A stretch of DNA of 64,000 nt from Barthelona sp. PCE (Eukaryota; Metamonada: BaSk clade), in NCBI GenBank assembly GCA_040285745.1, contig JAUFOR010000004.1, forward strand, positions 806,001 through 870,000. Direction: 5' to 3'. Made by a program: the position numbers and the translations under genes. Shown piece after piece: positions 1 to 9,700 of the stretch; position 1 is the stretch's first letter; every line of letters begins with the position of its first letter. The notes below the pieces were generated by a model that worked only from the letters and a program-made list of their open reading frames with translations, did not search any database and was not told the DNA's origin.

Positions 1-856
1 ATTCTCTTAAATCTAAACTATTATATAATGTAGAGATAGCCATACGAACAAAATTGGGACAAATTCTAAATAATGTATCCGTGTTTAACACCATTTGTTC
101 CAATAGCTTCAGCAAATGCCTGTTTTTGCAATAGAAACGAATATAAATTAAATAAAAAGACAGTCCTGTGTAAAAAAGAGTTTGAATGCATACATTCATA
201 CATTCAATCATACCACCACATTTCATGATGAAAGACACACATGCAATTGCCTTGCCTCTTTGCGGTAAACAAGGATACTGTTGTTCAATACGAACTAAAT
301 TGAAAAACTCTAATGCCAGATTGAGGAATCTGTCATCTTCATCTCTATTAGGAGTTTCATCGAGTGTAAACCCACGTGTAGGGTACACTTGATTGATCTC
401 TTCTTCTTCTATACCTTCACCAATCGCACAAAAACAAAAAGGTTGCTCACTATCTTCAAATATTGATCGAAAAATCTGCACTTCATCTCCAAAAAAGCGA
501 TACCGCAGGACAACAAATTGTGTTAATAAGGCTAAATTCTTGGCCAATTCAAGATTGCCAGCAATGAAAGTAACTTTGTTTCCAACAACATTTTGTTCAA
601 TTCCTGTTATCTGTGAACGATAACGCTGTAATACATGGTACATTTGAGTAAGAATGACGACAAAATCATCTTTTGAAGGTATTTGATCCTCATAAACAAA
701 GCAAAACTGTGATAGAACCTCATCAGAAGGTAAGTGACATATATTTTCCAACACTCCTTTAATAGTTGGACAATTTCCGTACAAACTAGATCGATCGACA
801 CATAATTGGACTGGTCTTGAATTATCTTCTTCTGAAATCATGTTCAAGCCTTCCAT
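1..856 (-). CDS. Partial conserved hypothetical protein, 3' end off the window
   Basis: The reading frame opens at an ATG at 854-856 (minus strand, MEGLNMISEEDN...) and stays open for about 285 codons to the left edge without a stop, so the gene is 5'-complete and 3'-truncated by the window. The product looks like a soluble, mostly helical protein rich in Phe, Leu and Cys, with an acidic stretch (EEEE) near residue 160. I do not recognise a family. An initiator-like AACCCTTTTC motif lies 34-48 bp upstream of the ATG, which supports this start. The ATG is also followed by a second in-frame ATG at codon 6. Confidence 0.7.
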   Translation of the reverse strand, partial: MEGLNMISEEDNSRPVQLCVDRSSLYGNCPTIKGVLENICHLPSDEVLSQFCFVYEDQIPSKDDFVVILTQMYHVLQRYRSQITGIEQNVVGNKVTFIAGNLELAKNLALLTQFVVLRYRFFGDEVQIFRSIFEDSEQPFCFCAIGEGIEEEEINQVYPTRGFTLDETPNRDEDDRFLNLALEFFNLVRIEQQYPCLPQRGKAIACVSFIMKCGGMIECMNVCIQTLFYTGLSFYLIYIRFYCKNRHLLKLLEQMVLNTDTLFRICPNFVRMAISTLYNSLDLRE

Positions 857-1242
857 TGGTGTTTAATTTGTCATTATGCCCATCTTTCGCAATAGAAAAG
901 GGTTAAATAGGTGAATTCAAAATACTATTGTATTACAAGTTTAACAGGAAATAAAAAGTGAACCCAGCACCGCCTCACACTGCTTATCACAGAGAAACGT
1001 TGCTTTTTAGTAAATAGGATATGAGAGATAAATTGCCTGATTGTAATTATTCAAGTATATTACTTAACAAATTCATCAGTGGATCTTGTTTATTCACTAT
1101 TTAGGATTGTTTGCATATTAGAATAAATGATATTAAGATGTTTTTGAATATTTATTTATGACCTATCACCAAGAATCATACGCATATATATACACACCGT
1201 GTTTAACACACCCCTATATCTCGAAAAGTCGAAAAGTTTCAC
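857..1242. other. Intergenic, 386 bp
   Basis: The stretch lies between two minus-strand genes. It holds the promoter of the left gene (CCTTTTC motif at 890-904) and the 3' flank of the right gene. No RNA gene or convincing small ORF was seen. Confidence 0.6.
890..904 (-). promoter_or_regulatory. Initiator-like CCTTTTC motif
   Basis: On the minus strand the sequence reads AACCCTTTTCTATTG, 34-48 bp upstream of the ATG at 856. It matches the motif recurring before many genes in this window. Confidence 0.5.
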
Positions 1243-2733
1243 TTAGCTGAGCATTTCTTCCAATGCCTTGAAAGATTCCTGCATGTTAAATTCAGAAGGT
1301 TGTGTGGATTCAGATTTTTTGATTGGACTCTTCCTCTTAACAGTTTGTGGTTTAGCTGCCTTTTGCTTTGGAAAAGACAGATATTTAGTCATGTTTTGAA
1401 TCGTTGTATGTTGCAAATCTTGCTTAGTGTGATGTCGCATTTTTTCCATAATTCTTATTGTTTCTCTTTGCTTTCTTTTCTGCTTCTGCTTCTTACCTAC
1501 ACTTTCAAGATAACTCATTGCTTGTATTGTATCTTGATGATTATCATTAGCAGAATAACTTTCAATACTGTTATTTTTTAAATTTTTAATGCTACTTTGA
1601 GTTGGTAACATATATCTGTGAACTTTGAACGGAGATTTTTTTTTTTTCATAGATAAAGTGTGTTTATCATGTTCATATTCTTCGCAATTAACTTCAGAAC
1701 TATTATTACATCTGCTATCGCTATCAATTGACTTAATCTCTTCATCTTTATCTACTATATCATTTGGTGATTGAAAAGCATTTTCCACCTTACTGGCAGA
1801 TTTAAATGGTGTGATTTTAATACTTTTTTCAGTTTCTGTATCCATTGGAGTTTCAATTTTTTCAAAATTTTTATCTTGAACTGGGGTAATTGGTGAAGAA
1901 TTTTCTAAAGGACTTGGCTCAACGATATTTGATACTGTTGTAGGACTAAAAAATTTGTGTTTATCAACAATTTTGGAATCTTTTAAAGGGATCTCAATAC
2001 TTTCTTTTTTTGTTCTCGTCAATTCAGTTTTCCGCAACACTTTTCTTTCATTAATAAGTACTTCAGCGCTCTTTAGATCCAATAAGAACCTCAATCTATT
2101 CTCCTTCAAAAAATTGAACTTCTTCCTCACTTCATGCATTCTCTTTTGTATTTCATTAACTTTAGAAAGTGAATCACTGATCACTATCTCATAATTTGAT
2201 ATACTTTTTTGTTCTTCCAATTCTTCCTGAGTCTCAAAATCTGTTTTTTGAATACAAACATTACGAGTGGAAAATGGTGTTTGTTCAACAACATCTAATT
2301 GAGGTGTTGATAGTGTTTCATTGGAGAAATCCTCAATTTTATCATCATGAAAACTGAAAACTTTGGTATTATTAAAAGGAGATTCTCGAGTTACTAATAA
2401 AGATCGTGGATGTGGTGTTTTAAGCTCCAAATCCTCAACATGTGAACTAACGTGCTGTCTCCCGTGCTCAGGCGCTTCTTCAATTACTTTATCATCTGAA
2501 TATTCGCTATCAGGCGAGAAGAAATTTTGCTCTGCAATGTCTTCCAGTCTAGGCTTAATTTCATCTGGGGAAGGTAACTGTGTGGTACGCGTTTCACCCA
2601 GTCGTGCCTTTGAAATAGGAGATGCACTTGTGAGTTCTTTTGTAACAATTGTTCGAGTTTGAAACAGGAGCACCAGTAAAAATACAATGATTCCGAGTAG
2701 AATCGAGAAAGTGATGGCAACTAGAAAACCCAT
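1243..2733 (-). CDS. Membrane-anchored, phospho-site-rich hypothetical protein
   Basis: The 496-residue product begins with a hydrophobic segment (about residues 3-25) with no obvious signal cleavage site, so it is probably a signal-anchored single-pass protein. A central helical, coiled-coil-like segment spans roughly residues 175-235. The rest is low-complexity and charged, with many Ser-Pro and Thr-Pro pairs that would suit proline-directed kinases, and a Lys-rich C-terminal third. I do not recognise a family. The ATG at 2731-2733 is preceded at 2747-2763 by an ACCTTTC variant of the local initiator motif. The next gene upstream, delta-COP, ends only 53 bp away on the same strand. Confidence 0.7.
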   Translation of the reverse strand: MGFLVAITFSILLGIIVFLLVLLFQTRTIVTKELTSASPISKARLGETRTTQLPSPDEIKPRLEDIAEQNFFSPDSEYSDDKVIEEAPEHGRQHVSSHVEDLELKTPHPRSLLVTRESPFNNTKVFSFHDDKIEDFSNETLSTPQLDVVEQTPFSTRNVCIQKTDFETQEELEEQKSISNYEIVISDSLSKVNEIQKRMHEVRKKFNFLKENRLRFLLDLKSAEVLINERKVLRKTELTRTKKESIEIPLKDSKIVDKHKFFSPTTVSNIVEPSPLENSSPITPVQDKNFEKIETPMDTETEKSIKITPFKSASKVENAFQSPNDIVDKDEEIKSIDSDSRCNNSSEVNCEEYEHDKHTLSMKKKKSPFKVHRYMLPTQSSIKNLKNNSIESYSANDNHQDTIQAMSYLESVGKKQKQKRKQRETIRIMEKMRHHTKQDLQHTTIQNMTKYLSFPKQKAAKPQTVKRKSPIKKSESTQPSEFNMQESFKALEEMLS

Positions 2734-2746
2734 TATTCCATTACAA

Positions 2747-2763
2747 GAAAAAGAAAGGTGAAA
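2747..2763 (-). promoter_or_regulatory. Initiator-like ACCTTTC motif
   Basis: The minus strand reads TTTCACCTTTCTTTTTC, 14-30 bp upstream of the ATG at 2733. Confidence 0.45.
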
Positions 2764-2786
2764 TTTTGTAAAACGACACTGTATTT

Positions 2787-4528
2787 TTATTCTAAGTCGA
2801 TAAAATAACCATCTGTTATAGTAGACCCGTTACTTTCGAGGAGAACCTCCTTTTCTGTGTGAATAGTTTCAATAGAACCATCAAACAAAGTAAATGGCGA
2901 AGAAAATGTTACTTCAACAGGGAATAATTCTTCTTCAGTGCTGAAATCGTTTGTGATGAAAACAAGGCTTAAATCGTCTTCATTATCAACTGTTGCAATA
3001 TCCCAAATCAAAAAGTATCCATCTTCGTTCTCTTCAACAAATACCGTTCCACAACTGATCTCATCCGTTGAAAATTGGAACCCGGGCTCAACCTTGATGT
3101 GGATTCTAACATTATGCAATGCTTTGAAACGAGATAAATCGACAACACCTTCCAAACTGACCAACATTCCCTTATTTGTCTTTGATGGCCATAATTCAAA
3201 CACAACTGGTGGTTCGATGTTATTCTTGAGTAAATCTGCATCATAACGAACCAATTTGGTTTCAATATCGAGTGGGAAATTGCGATTTGACTTGGAACGT
3301 AAGATACCTTCATTTTTGAATGATTTTGAATCAAGTTCCTTCTTACAGCGTACCGAAAACATTTCATCTGGCTTATTGGCTAAAGCAATATAGGCATCGT
3401 CATGCGTGAGTGCTTCATCTTGAATGTGTAATGAAATACCACCACTAATCTTGAACTTTTCAACTGATCCTGAGTGAATTTCGCATGAAAGCTTCTCTTC
3501 TAAAGTCAAAAATGAGGAGCGGATGCGTGATTGCTTTTCTTCTTGCTTAACTTCAGAAACATCCGTAACATCTGTCATTTCCGTCATTTCATCAGGTTCC
3601 ATGCTAATTTCAACACCCTGGTTGGCCAACTCAGATAAAAGTTTGGTGTTACGCTTGTTAGTCGTCCCCTTTGTTCTCTTAAGTACAAGACCACGTTTAG
3701 GGTTGCGGTTAATGACAACAGGTGCCATACCCTCCTCAGACTTTGATACTAAGCTGTCATACTTGAGCTCAGTTCGTTGTTGACGATTGGGTCTTTCACT
3801 TTCAGTTTTATCTTTGGTTACACTTGCTTTAGTAATACCACCTGTTTTAAGGCTCTGAGAGCCGGATGTACTATCATTCTTCTTAACAGAGTTGCATGAT
3901 ATACCTCCCTGACTCTCGAAATAAGACGTATAAGCATTTTCAAACTGAGAGCCTTTTGCCATATCTTCCAAAATGGATTGCTTCATCTTTGTTTGGAAAT
4001 CTCTGTGTCTGCTTTGCATCGCCCGTTTGGTTTCGGATTCTCTCTGTAAGGTCTTCTGATGTTCCATCTCTGCTTGGTAGCTATACATTGTCAGAGCAGC
4101 TTTAACCTCCGCAAGAGGAATGTCGTTGAAGTAGCCCGTAGAGATGTATTCATCAATACCATGACATATTTTGACGCCCATTTCTGTAATGTTATCGGTT
4201 GAAACAACACGACAATAATCCCTAATGAAAGATGCAATGCTTTGAAGTGCATTATCTGCTTCGCTGTGGTTGAACTCCCTATCAGCAATTAACAAAACGT
4301 AAATATCATCCAAAGGACAATAAAAAATGCTGTAATTTTCCCCATAAACGACATTTGAAGAATTATTTGACTGCTTCAACAGCTTTGGAAACACTGTGAG
4401 CACCGTGCTGATCTGGAATTTAGGCTTGCGTAAAGTATTTCTTGACAAAATTACGTTTCCCGCCCTATTACTGAGAGCTAATGTGTATATCTAGGTGTTA
4501 GCTGTACCGATGTGAATTTTCATACCAT
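2787..4528 (-). CDS. ARCN1: Coatomer subunit delta (delta-COP), intron directly after ATG
   Basis: Exon 1 is just the ATG (4526-4528). A 35-bp intron (4491-4525) follows, and exon 2 runs 4490-2787, giving about 568 residues. Splicing restores the typical longin-domain N-terminus (IYTLALSNRAGNVI...), which aligns with the start of known archains; the unspliced reading begins only at a TTG codon inside it. The N-terminal longin region (1-140) is followed by a charged helical linker (about 130-160) and a C-terminal mu-homology domain (about 320-568). Delta-COP is part of the COPI coat for Golgi-to-ER retrograde vesicles. The linker and MHD-like C-terminus support delta-COP over the AP mu subunits. 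The upstream TRAPPC12-like gene is divergent, 126 bp away, and is also a trafficking gene. Confidence 0.85.
4491..4525 (-). other. 35-bp spliceosomal intron between start codon and codon 2
   Basis: On the minus strand the intron starts GTATGA and ends GCTAACACCTAG. Unspliced RNA would read ATG-GTA-TGA, a stop at codon 3, so any translation needs splicing. The 3' block matches the Ras and RSP7-like introns in this window. Confidence 0.85.
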
Positions 4529-4544
4529 TTTGAGCCTCAAAAAA

Positions 4545-4562
4545 CAATAGAAGAAAGGGATA
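4545..4562 (-). promoter_or_regulatory. Initiator-like CCCTTTC motif
   Basis: The minus strand reads TATCCCTTTCTTCTATTG, 17-34 bp upstream of the delta-COP ATG. Confidence 0.5.
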
Positions 4563-4654
4563 ATAGCTAAAACAAGTCTTTGCATTAACAACTGCTTTAA
4601 CATTTTTTACCCAATTTCAAACGTTAATTCACGGCAGTAAGAGAATAGAATTCA

Positions 4655-5719
4655 ATGCAGCCCAACGTTTTTCACTTAGATATTAGTATTGATGATTTTC
4701 TAAATTTTTGTAATAGTTCTGTTGATAAAATTCCTGCTGTACAACACAACAACCAATTTGACAAGGTATTGGGCCTGATTAACTCTCGATGTTGGGCCCC
4801 AGCGCGTTTAGAGTTGAAGAAACTCCATCCAACCAATCCTTTTACATTCTATTTGTTATGTTTGTGTTGTTTTAAGTCCAGAAATTACTACGACCTGCAC
4901 AATCTTCTGGAAGAACGTAATCCTACTTTGGAGAATCTTGAAGAACAACCATTACCCCTGCTTGTAATTTATGTATTACATTTTTTCTTTATCAGAGAAC
5001 CTATTATAGCACTTCAGGAACTTTGTAAGTTGTTACATTACACACGAGTACAATTAAACATAGAGTTAAATGATTATCCTAACCAGAACTTTACTCCATT
5101 TTCTGATATGGAAAATTTTCATTGTACACCTCATTCACAGCAACACTTACAAACGTTTCTATGTATTTTACATATGTGTTTTTGTCACTTTTCGATTTTT
5201 TTAAATAACTTCATTAGTTTTGAACTACATATGAAATATTTGTATCAATTATGTTCGGAAGATAATGAATTTCTTGTTGAAATGGAATATTTTACTTTGC
5301 TAAAACTCGGAAATTATAAAAGAGCATATTCAATGTTCCAAACACAATTTACATCAATATCAAATCAGAAAAGAATTTTTTTTAGAGGTTTGTTAAGCCT
5401 TTTTTCCAATGATTATTCCAAGGCAAAATCAGATTTTGATAAGATAATTCGTTTAAACAATGATCCTCAATGGGTTTTCCTTTCTTCAATTAATATGAGT
5501 TTATGTCATATTTTAGAGGATGGGGATACTGAAAGTGCTATAACTTTGATGAAGCCGTATGTTAATGAACCGTACATGTTGAATGAAAGTTATATTCGAA
5601 TTTTTATTTTTTTGTTGAGAATGCATGAAAAATCAAGTGCTTTAGAGATATTTGAAACAATCATTTTCAAAACAAATGATGATCTTAAACATTATTTCAG
5701 AATTTACAAGAATCTTTAA
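4655..5719 (+). CDS. TPR-like protein, probable TRAPPC12-type TRAPP subunit
   Basis: The 354-residue product is all-helical. The C-terminal half (about 190-354) holds TPR-like helix pairs: a FF-RGLLSLFSNDYSKAKSDFDKIIRLNNDPQ-type repeat followed by a SSINMSLCHILEDGDTESAITLMKPYV-type repeat. The order and spacing resemble the C-terminal TPR region of TRAPPC12, a subunit of the TRAPPIII tethering complex. The N-terminal half carries a Cys-rich helical segment. The call rests on architecture and local sequence resemblance, not on a diagnostic motif; another TPR protein is possible. The ATG at 4655 is clean. The gene converges on the RSP7-like gene with only 10 bp between stop codons. Confidence 0.5.
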   Translation: MQPNVFHLDISIDDFLNFCNSSVDKIPAVQHNNQFDKVLGLINSRCWAPARLELKKLHPTNPFTFYLLCLCCFKSRNYYDLHNLLEERNPTLENLEEQPLPLLVIYVLHFFFIREPIIALQELCKLLHYTRVQLNIELNDYPNQNFTPFSDMENFHCTPHSQQHLQTFLCILHMCFCHFSIFLNNFISFELHMKYLYQLCSEDNEFLVEMEYFTLLKLGNYKRAYSMFQTQFTSISNQKRIFFRGLLSLFSNDYSKAKSDFDKIIRLNNDPQWVFLSSINMSLCHILEDGDTESAITLMKPYVNEPYMLNESYIRIFIFLLRMHEKSSALEIFETIIFKTNDDLKHYFRIYKNL

Positions 5720-5729
5720 ACTTTTTTTC

Positions 5730-6427
5730 TCAGTTCGCACTCTCAGCAATTAGGTTTTTGATACAATTTAATACAATGATATCCTTAAACGTGATCCAAG
5801 CATCCTTATCATTAGGTAACTCTTTGATTAATGATACAAGGAACTCTTGTCCAATATTCTCATCTTTTCTAGACAAATGTGTGATTAAACCCAAAAATTC
5901 TTCTTTGGATAATGCTCCTGTAGCAGGATCTTTTGTAAATACAGTGAAAATTAATTCAAAAACGCTAATTAAATCGGTTGCTGCCAAACCCAAACATAAA
6001 ACAAGGAATTCAACATATAAAACCCTGTTGACATCTACAAAACCCGCATAAGCAGCGACATTTTCAATAGTTGCAATAGAAATATCGCAATTCTGTGCAC
6101 ATCTAAAAACTTGTTCCTGTGAAAGATAACCAGATTTTGACAAATCTAATTGTTCACACGCGTTTCTGAACTTGATCAACTGTTGAGGTGAAACGTCAGA
6201 TGGGAACTCTACAAAGGCGTCCTGATCCAAAGAAATGTTTGCAAGGCGTGACCAATAGCTGAATGTTAGCATCATATACTCGGTAAAAACGTGTCAACAA
6301 CATACTTACAGCAGAAACGAAGCAAATCGCTGGGTTGGTTTCGAATAACTTCCATACTGAACGATTTGATGATTTCAGGAAGCTCTGGAGGAACAGTGAT
6401 CTGCTCTGCAGAATATATTCTGTCCAT
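5730..6427 (-). CDS. RIIa-domain/EF-hand protein, radial spoke RSP7/ropporin-like, one intron
   Basis: Exon 1 is 6306-6427, the intron 6259-6305 (47 bp), exon 2 5730-6258, coding for 216 residues. The N-terminal 45 residues are a RIIa (dimerisation/docking) domain: an IxVPPELPEIIKxF helix, then NQPSDLLRFCCNYWSRL. The last part is restored only by splicing. Downstream are EF-hand-like segments; the best loop (DLSKSGYLSQEQ) has Gln where Glu is normal at position 12, and others are incomplete, so calcium binding is doubtful. RIIa plus EF-hands is the arrangement of Chlamydomonas RSP7 in the axonemal radial spoke stalk, which anchors signalling proteins. A start further upstream would need a TTG, so the ATG at 6427 is preferred; it has a CCCTTTTC motif 13-30 bp upstream. 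Confidence 0.75.
6259..6305 (-). other. 47-bp spliceosomal intron in RSP7-like gene
   Basis: The intron begins GTATGT and ends GCTAACATTCAG. Of the nearby GT choices only this phase-2 junction joins the RIIa frame to the EF-hand frame. The alternative GTAAGT four bases upstream gives the wrong frame. Unspliced RNA hits an in-frame TGA. Confidence 0.85.
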
Positions 6428-6439
6428 TATTATGTGAAA

Positions 6440-6457
6440 GTGTTGAAAAGGGTTAAA
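6440..6457 (-). promoter_or_regulatory. Initiator-like CCCTTTTC motif
   Basis: The minus strand reads TTTAACCCTTTTCAACAC, 13-30 bp upstream of the RSP7-like ATG. It is one of the closest matches to the local consensus. Confidence 0.5.
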
Positions 6458-6730
6458 AAAAGAACTGAGCAATTTTTTGGAAATCAATGATGCAGTATAT
6501 TTTGTTTGTCATATTTAAAGCGGTTTAAATCACTGTGTGACTCCGGTTCAGATCAATAAATTCCAATAGACCATAGCATATGAAGTGCCGGAAACCTTAC
6601 CTTTATGTATTATCGTTTGTACACTATTACATATAATAAACAAGAACCTCATTGTACTATATGGCTGGTCGAGGTGTTTTTAAATCCAGAACAAGCTATT
6701 CCAAGCTTCACAAATGATTTTGCTATTCAC

Positions 6731-6743
6731 ATCCTTTTCAGCG
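6731..6743 (+). promoter_or_regulatory. Initiator-like CCTTTTCA motif
   Basis: The plus strand reads ATCCTTTTCAGCG, 29-41 bp upstream of the Piezo ATG at 6772. The same CTTTTCAG core precedes the MYCBPAP-like, LRR and right-edge genes. Confidence 0.5.
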
Positions 6744-6771
6744 AATCATTCTTCATTAAGCTCGTTTGTTT

Positions 6772-9700
6772 ATGAGCGAATTCGAAGAACTGTTAGAACA
6801 AGACAATACACCCATTACAAATACTGAAACTCGTTTTAGTATGGTTTATTATATCTTTTTGCACTTTATCCGTGTTGTTATGGCACTTCTTCCATCCGGT
6901 GCCATATTTGTAATTGGAAAATATCCTTATAATGTTAACCAACACTATTGGACAGGTTTTATTATGTTATTTTCATTTTTTCCACCTTTTTTATTAACTT
7001 TATTTCACAAAGATAAGACAACATATGGTAATGTCAGGCGTAAGCTTGCCATTTTCATCTTAGTTTTACTGGTTTTAGTTCAAGGAGCTGCTTATTATCA
7101 ATACAATAAGAAAGAAGCTTTAGGTAGTTTTCAAGTAATTGATTTTAATATTTTCCTTATCATCAATGGTTATTTTATATGTTTACTACTGATATATATT
7201 ATTTTTCTTTCTTTTATCAAGAAGAAAATTTGTCCAGTTAAATTCTTTGACGAAGAACATGTCAAAAAGACCATTAACGAAGACGTTGAAGAAGATAAAT
7301 CGGGAAAATCGTTGAGATTTGCATTTTCTGATGCACCAATTCTGACAATATTTGTATTTTGTGCACTTATTTTCTGGATCGGAGAATGGTATTACAGATA
7401 TGCAATTTATGCAACTGCTGCGGCATTCTTTTTTGCTTTATTTCACATTAAAGAATCTGAAAATTTGGACGAAAATCAATATAATGAGTTTTACTCAGTG
7501 GGAAGATCTTTAGATTTTCCCACAAAACTTGCATTTTTATCATTATTGATAGCTGCCCTCTTATCTACAATCAAAACAAACTTTAGTGGTATTATCAGCG
7601 ATGAAGTGGATATGCTTCGGATTGGACGGGGAGTTGGTGTGTGGATTGGTGTATGTTATCTGTTATCTAGCTACACTAAGAGGCGCCGTACTAATTGGGT
7701 ACGTGTTGTTCTTAAATATTCAGTTGGAAAACTATCACGAACTTTATATTCTATTGTTTTCTTTACCTTTTTTATTTTCAATTCTTACATTCTTATGTAT
7801 CCATTGTTTATTTTAGGTATATTCTTAACAATAATTAAAGATAAAGTGCATCTAAAAATCACTAAATTACTCTTAGGTGTCATGATATTTGCTGCTGCCT
7901 TCATTAACACTTCAAAAAGCATAGATTCAAAGTATTCTGAACCTGCAATTAGTCTGTTAGAGAATGATAAATTGTTAATTACTTTAATTTCCTTCATTTG
8001 CATAGTTTTTTCATTTTTCTTACTTTGTGAACGTAAACAACTTCAAAAATCTACTTCTACTGAACCTACAAAAATCAATTCACTGATATTATATTTGGTG
8101 CGAAATAATCTTGCAATGACTTTTGGTTCATTTCATTTCATCGTTATGGTTGTTGTATATGTATTCTCTATGCTACAAATGACTTTCATCACGTACTTTT
8201 ATCTGATTGTATTGGTGATATTCTGCATCAAACCTTCGCTGGCACGCGAACACTTTGGCGTTTTCTTGCTCATTTTTTCAGTAAGTGTTTGTGCTATGTT
8301 CCCATTCATGTCATACACACGTTTTGATAGACTAGAAAAATTCTGCCAAATGGAAGATGATTTCTGTGGTAATATTGGTTTATATGTCGAGTATAAATCT
8401 GATGATATCCCTCTTGTCAAGCCAATCTTTTGGATTGTCATCAACATGGGTATGTGTATATATGGTGTCATTCAAAGAGAAAGCAACGGCTGGGCTAAAG
8501 TTTTGGGTAATATGGAGTTTGATATTATGAAACATCCAACTTTCATTACCTTTATGACTCATTTCATGAAGATCATTGAACGATTAAAGGGAATAGGACA
8601 CAGATTATTTGAAACACTCTTTATGTCATCATTGATGATCAGTGGTTTCGGTTTCCCAACATCATTAATTAATGGTGTTTATCTATTACTATTAGTACTC
8701 AATCTACCATATTATCGTGCAATGATGCGTAAGGAAACAACAAAACAAAAGAATGGACTCAAGGTTTTTACTTGGATTTTTGCATTTATCGTTCCTATTG
8801 CACGTTTCCTTGTTCAAATCCCGTTAATAGGATATACTCTAATTGATTGGTCACGTAAATTTGAGGCAATTAATCTTCGTGACATTGGCCTCATTGTGTA
8901 CGATTCAAATGATCGAATCATTGGTTTACTTCCCACACTAGTCACATTTCTTTTAAGTTCTTACAGATTCAGATTCAAGCATGTTGATGAAAACAGTCTT
9001 CTTTCAGTTGAAGCAGATCATGAAAGTCTTGAAATCAGTGTTGATGAAAGTGAACAAGAAGAAAATGAAGAGAAATGGTATGATGCTGTTCTTTCTTTCT
9101 GGAACGTTTGTTGGGATATGATTAAGAAAGGTAGTATGTTTGTATGGAAGATGATAGTTGTTGTGTTGGGACCATCATTATATATAGCCGTGGCATACTT
9201 CCTATCAAAAGATTTAGTTTGGTGGGGTAAGAGCTCATACCTGGACCTAACAGCAATGACAATTTTGTGTCTATTCCAGTTGAGCAGTGACCCAATTAAG
9301 CGCCGAAAGTTTTCATATTTGGTGTTCTTATTGCTTGTTGTTCAAATATTATGCGATTATGTATTTCAAATGAGATTCCTTGAACTTGACCAATTCATTT
9401 GGTTGAGTGATATACTTAAGTACGGAGTTGGTTGTCGTCTAATCGACCGCTCTTGGGAAAATTCATATTTCTATGTTTTTTCATCAACTATTCGTTACAG
9501 AGGTTGGTTGGTTATTATCAGTCTTGCAGGATACTTGCTAAGCTTTGAGCGCTTCAACACGGTGCTTGTTATCAACATGAAGGCTGTTGCTTCATGGAAA
9601 GACAATATTAAACACATATTCAGTTTATTGATGCCTTGTTATGGTAGTGATATTGTTGTATGTGCTTCGTTGCTATTGGCATTCTACAACCGTTCGTTGC

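Larger units (their letters stand above)
6428..6771. other. Divergent promoter region, 344 bp
   Basis: This region separates the RSP7-like gene (minus) and Piezo (plus). It holds one CCTTTTC motif facing each way (6440-6457 minus, 6731-6743 plus). An 18-codon ORF at 6661-6717 lies upstream of the Piezo motif and is probably not transcribed with it. Confidence 0.6.

Noticed and set aside
6661-6717. An 18-codon ORF (MAGRGVFKSRTSYSKLHK) upstream of Piezo
   Set aside because: It sits upstream of the Piezo CCTTTTCA motif, so it is probably outside the transcript. It is too short to judge.
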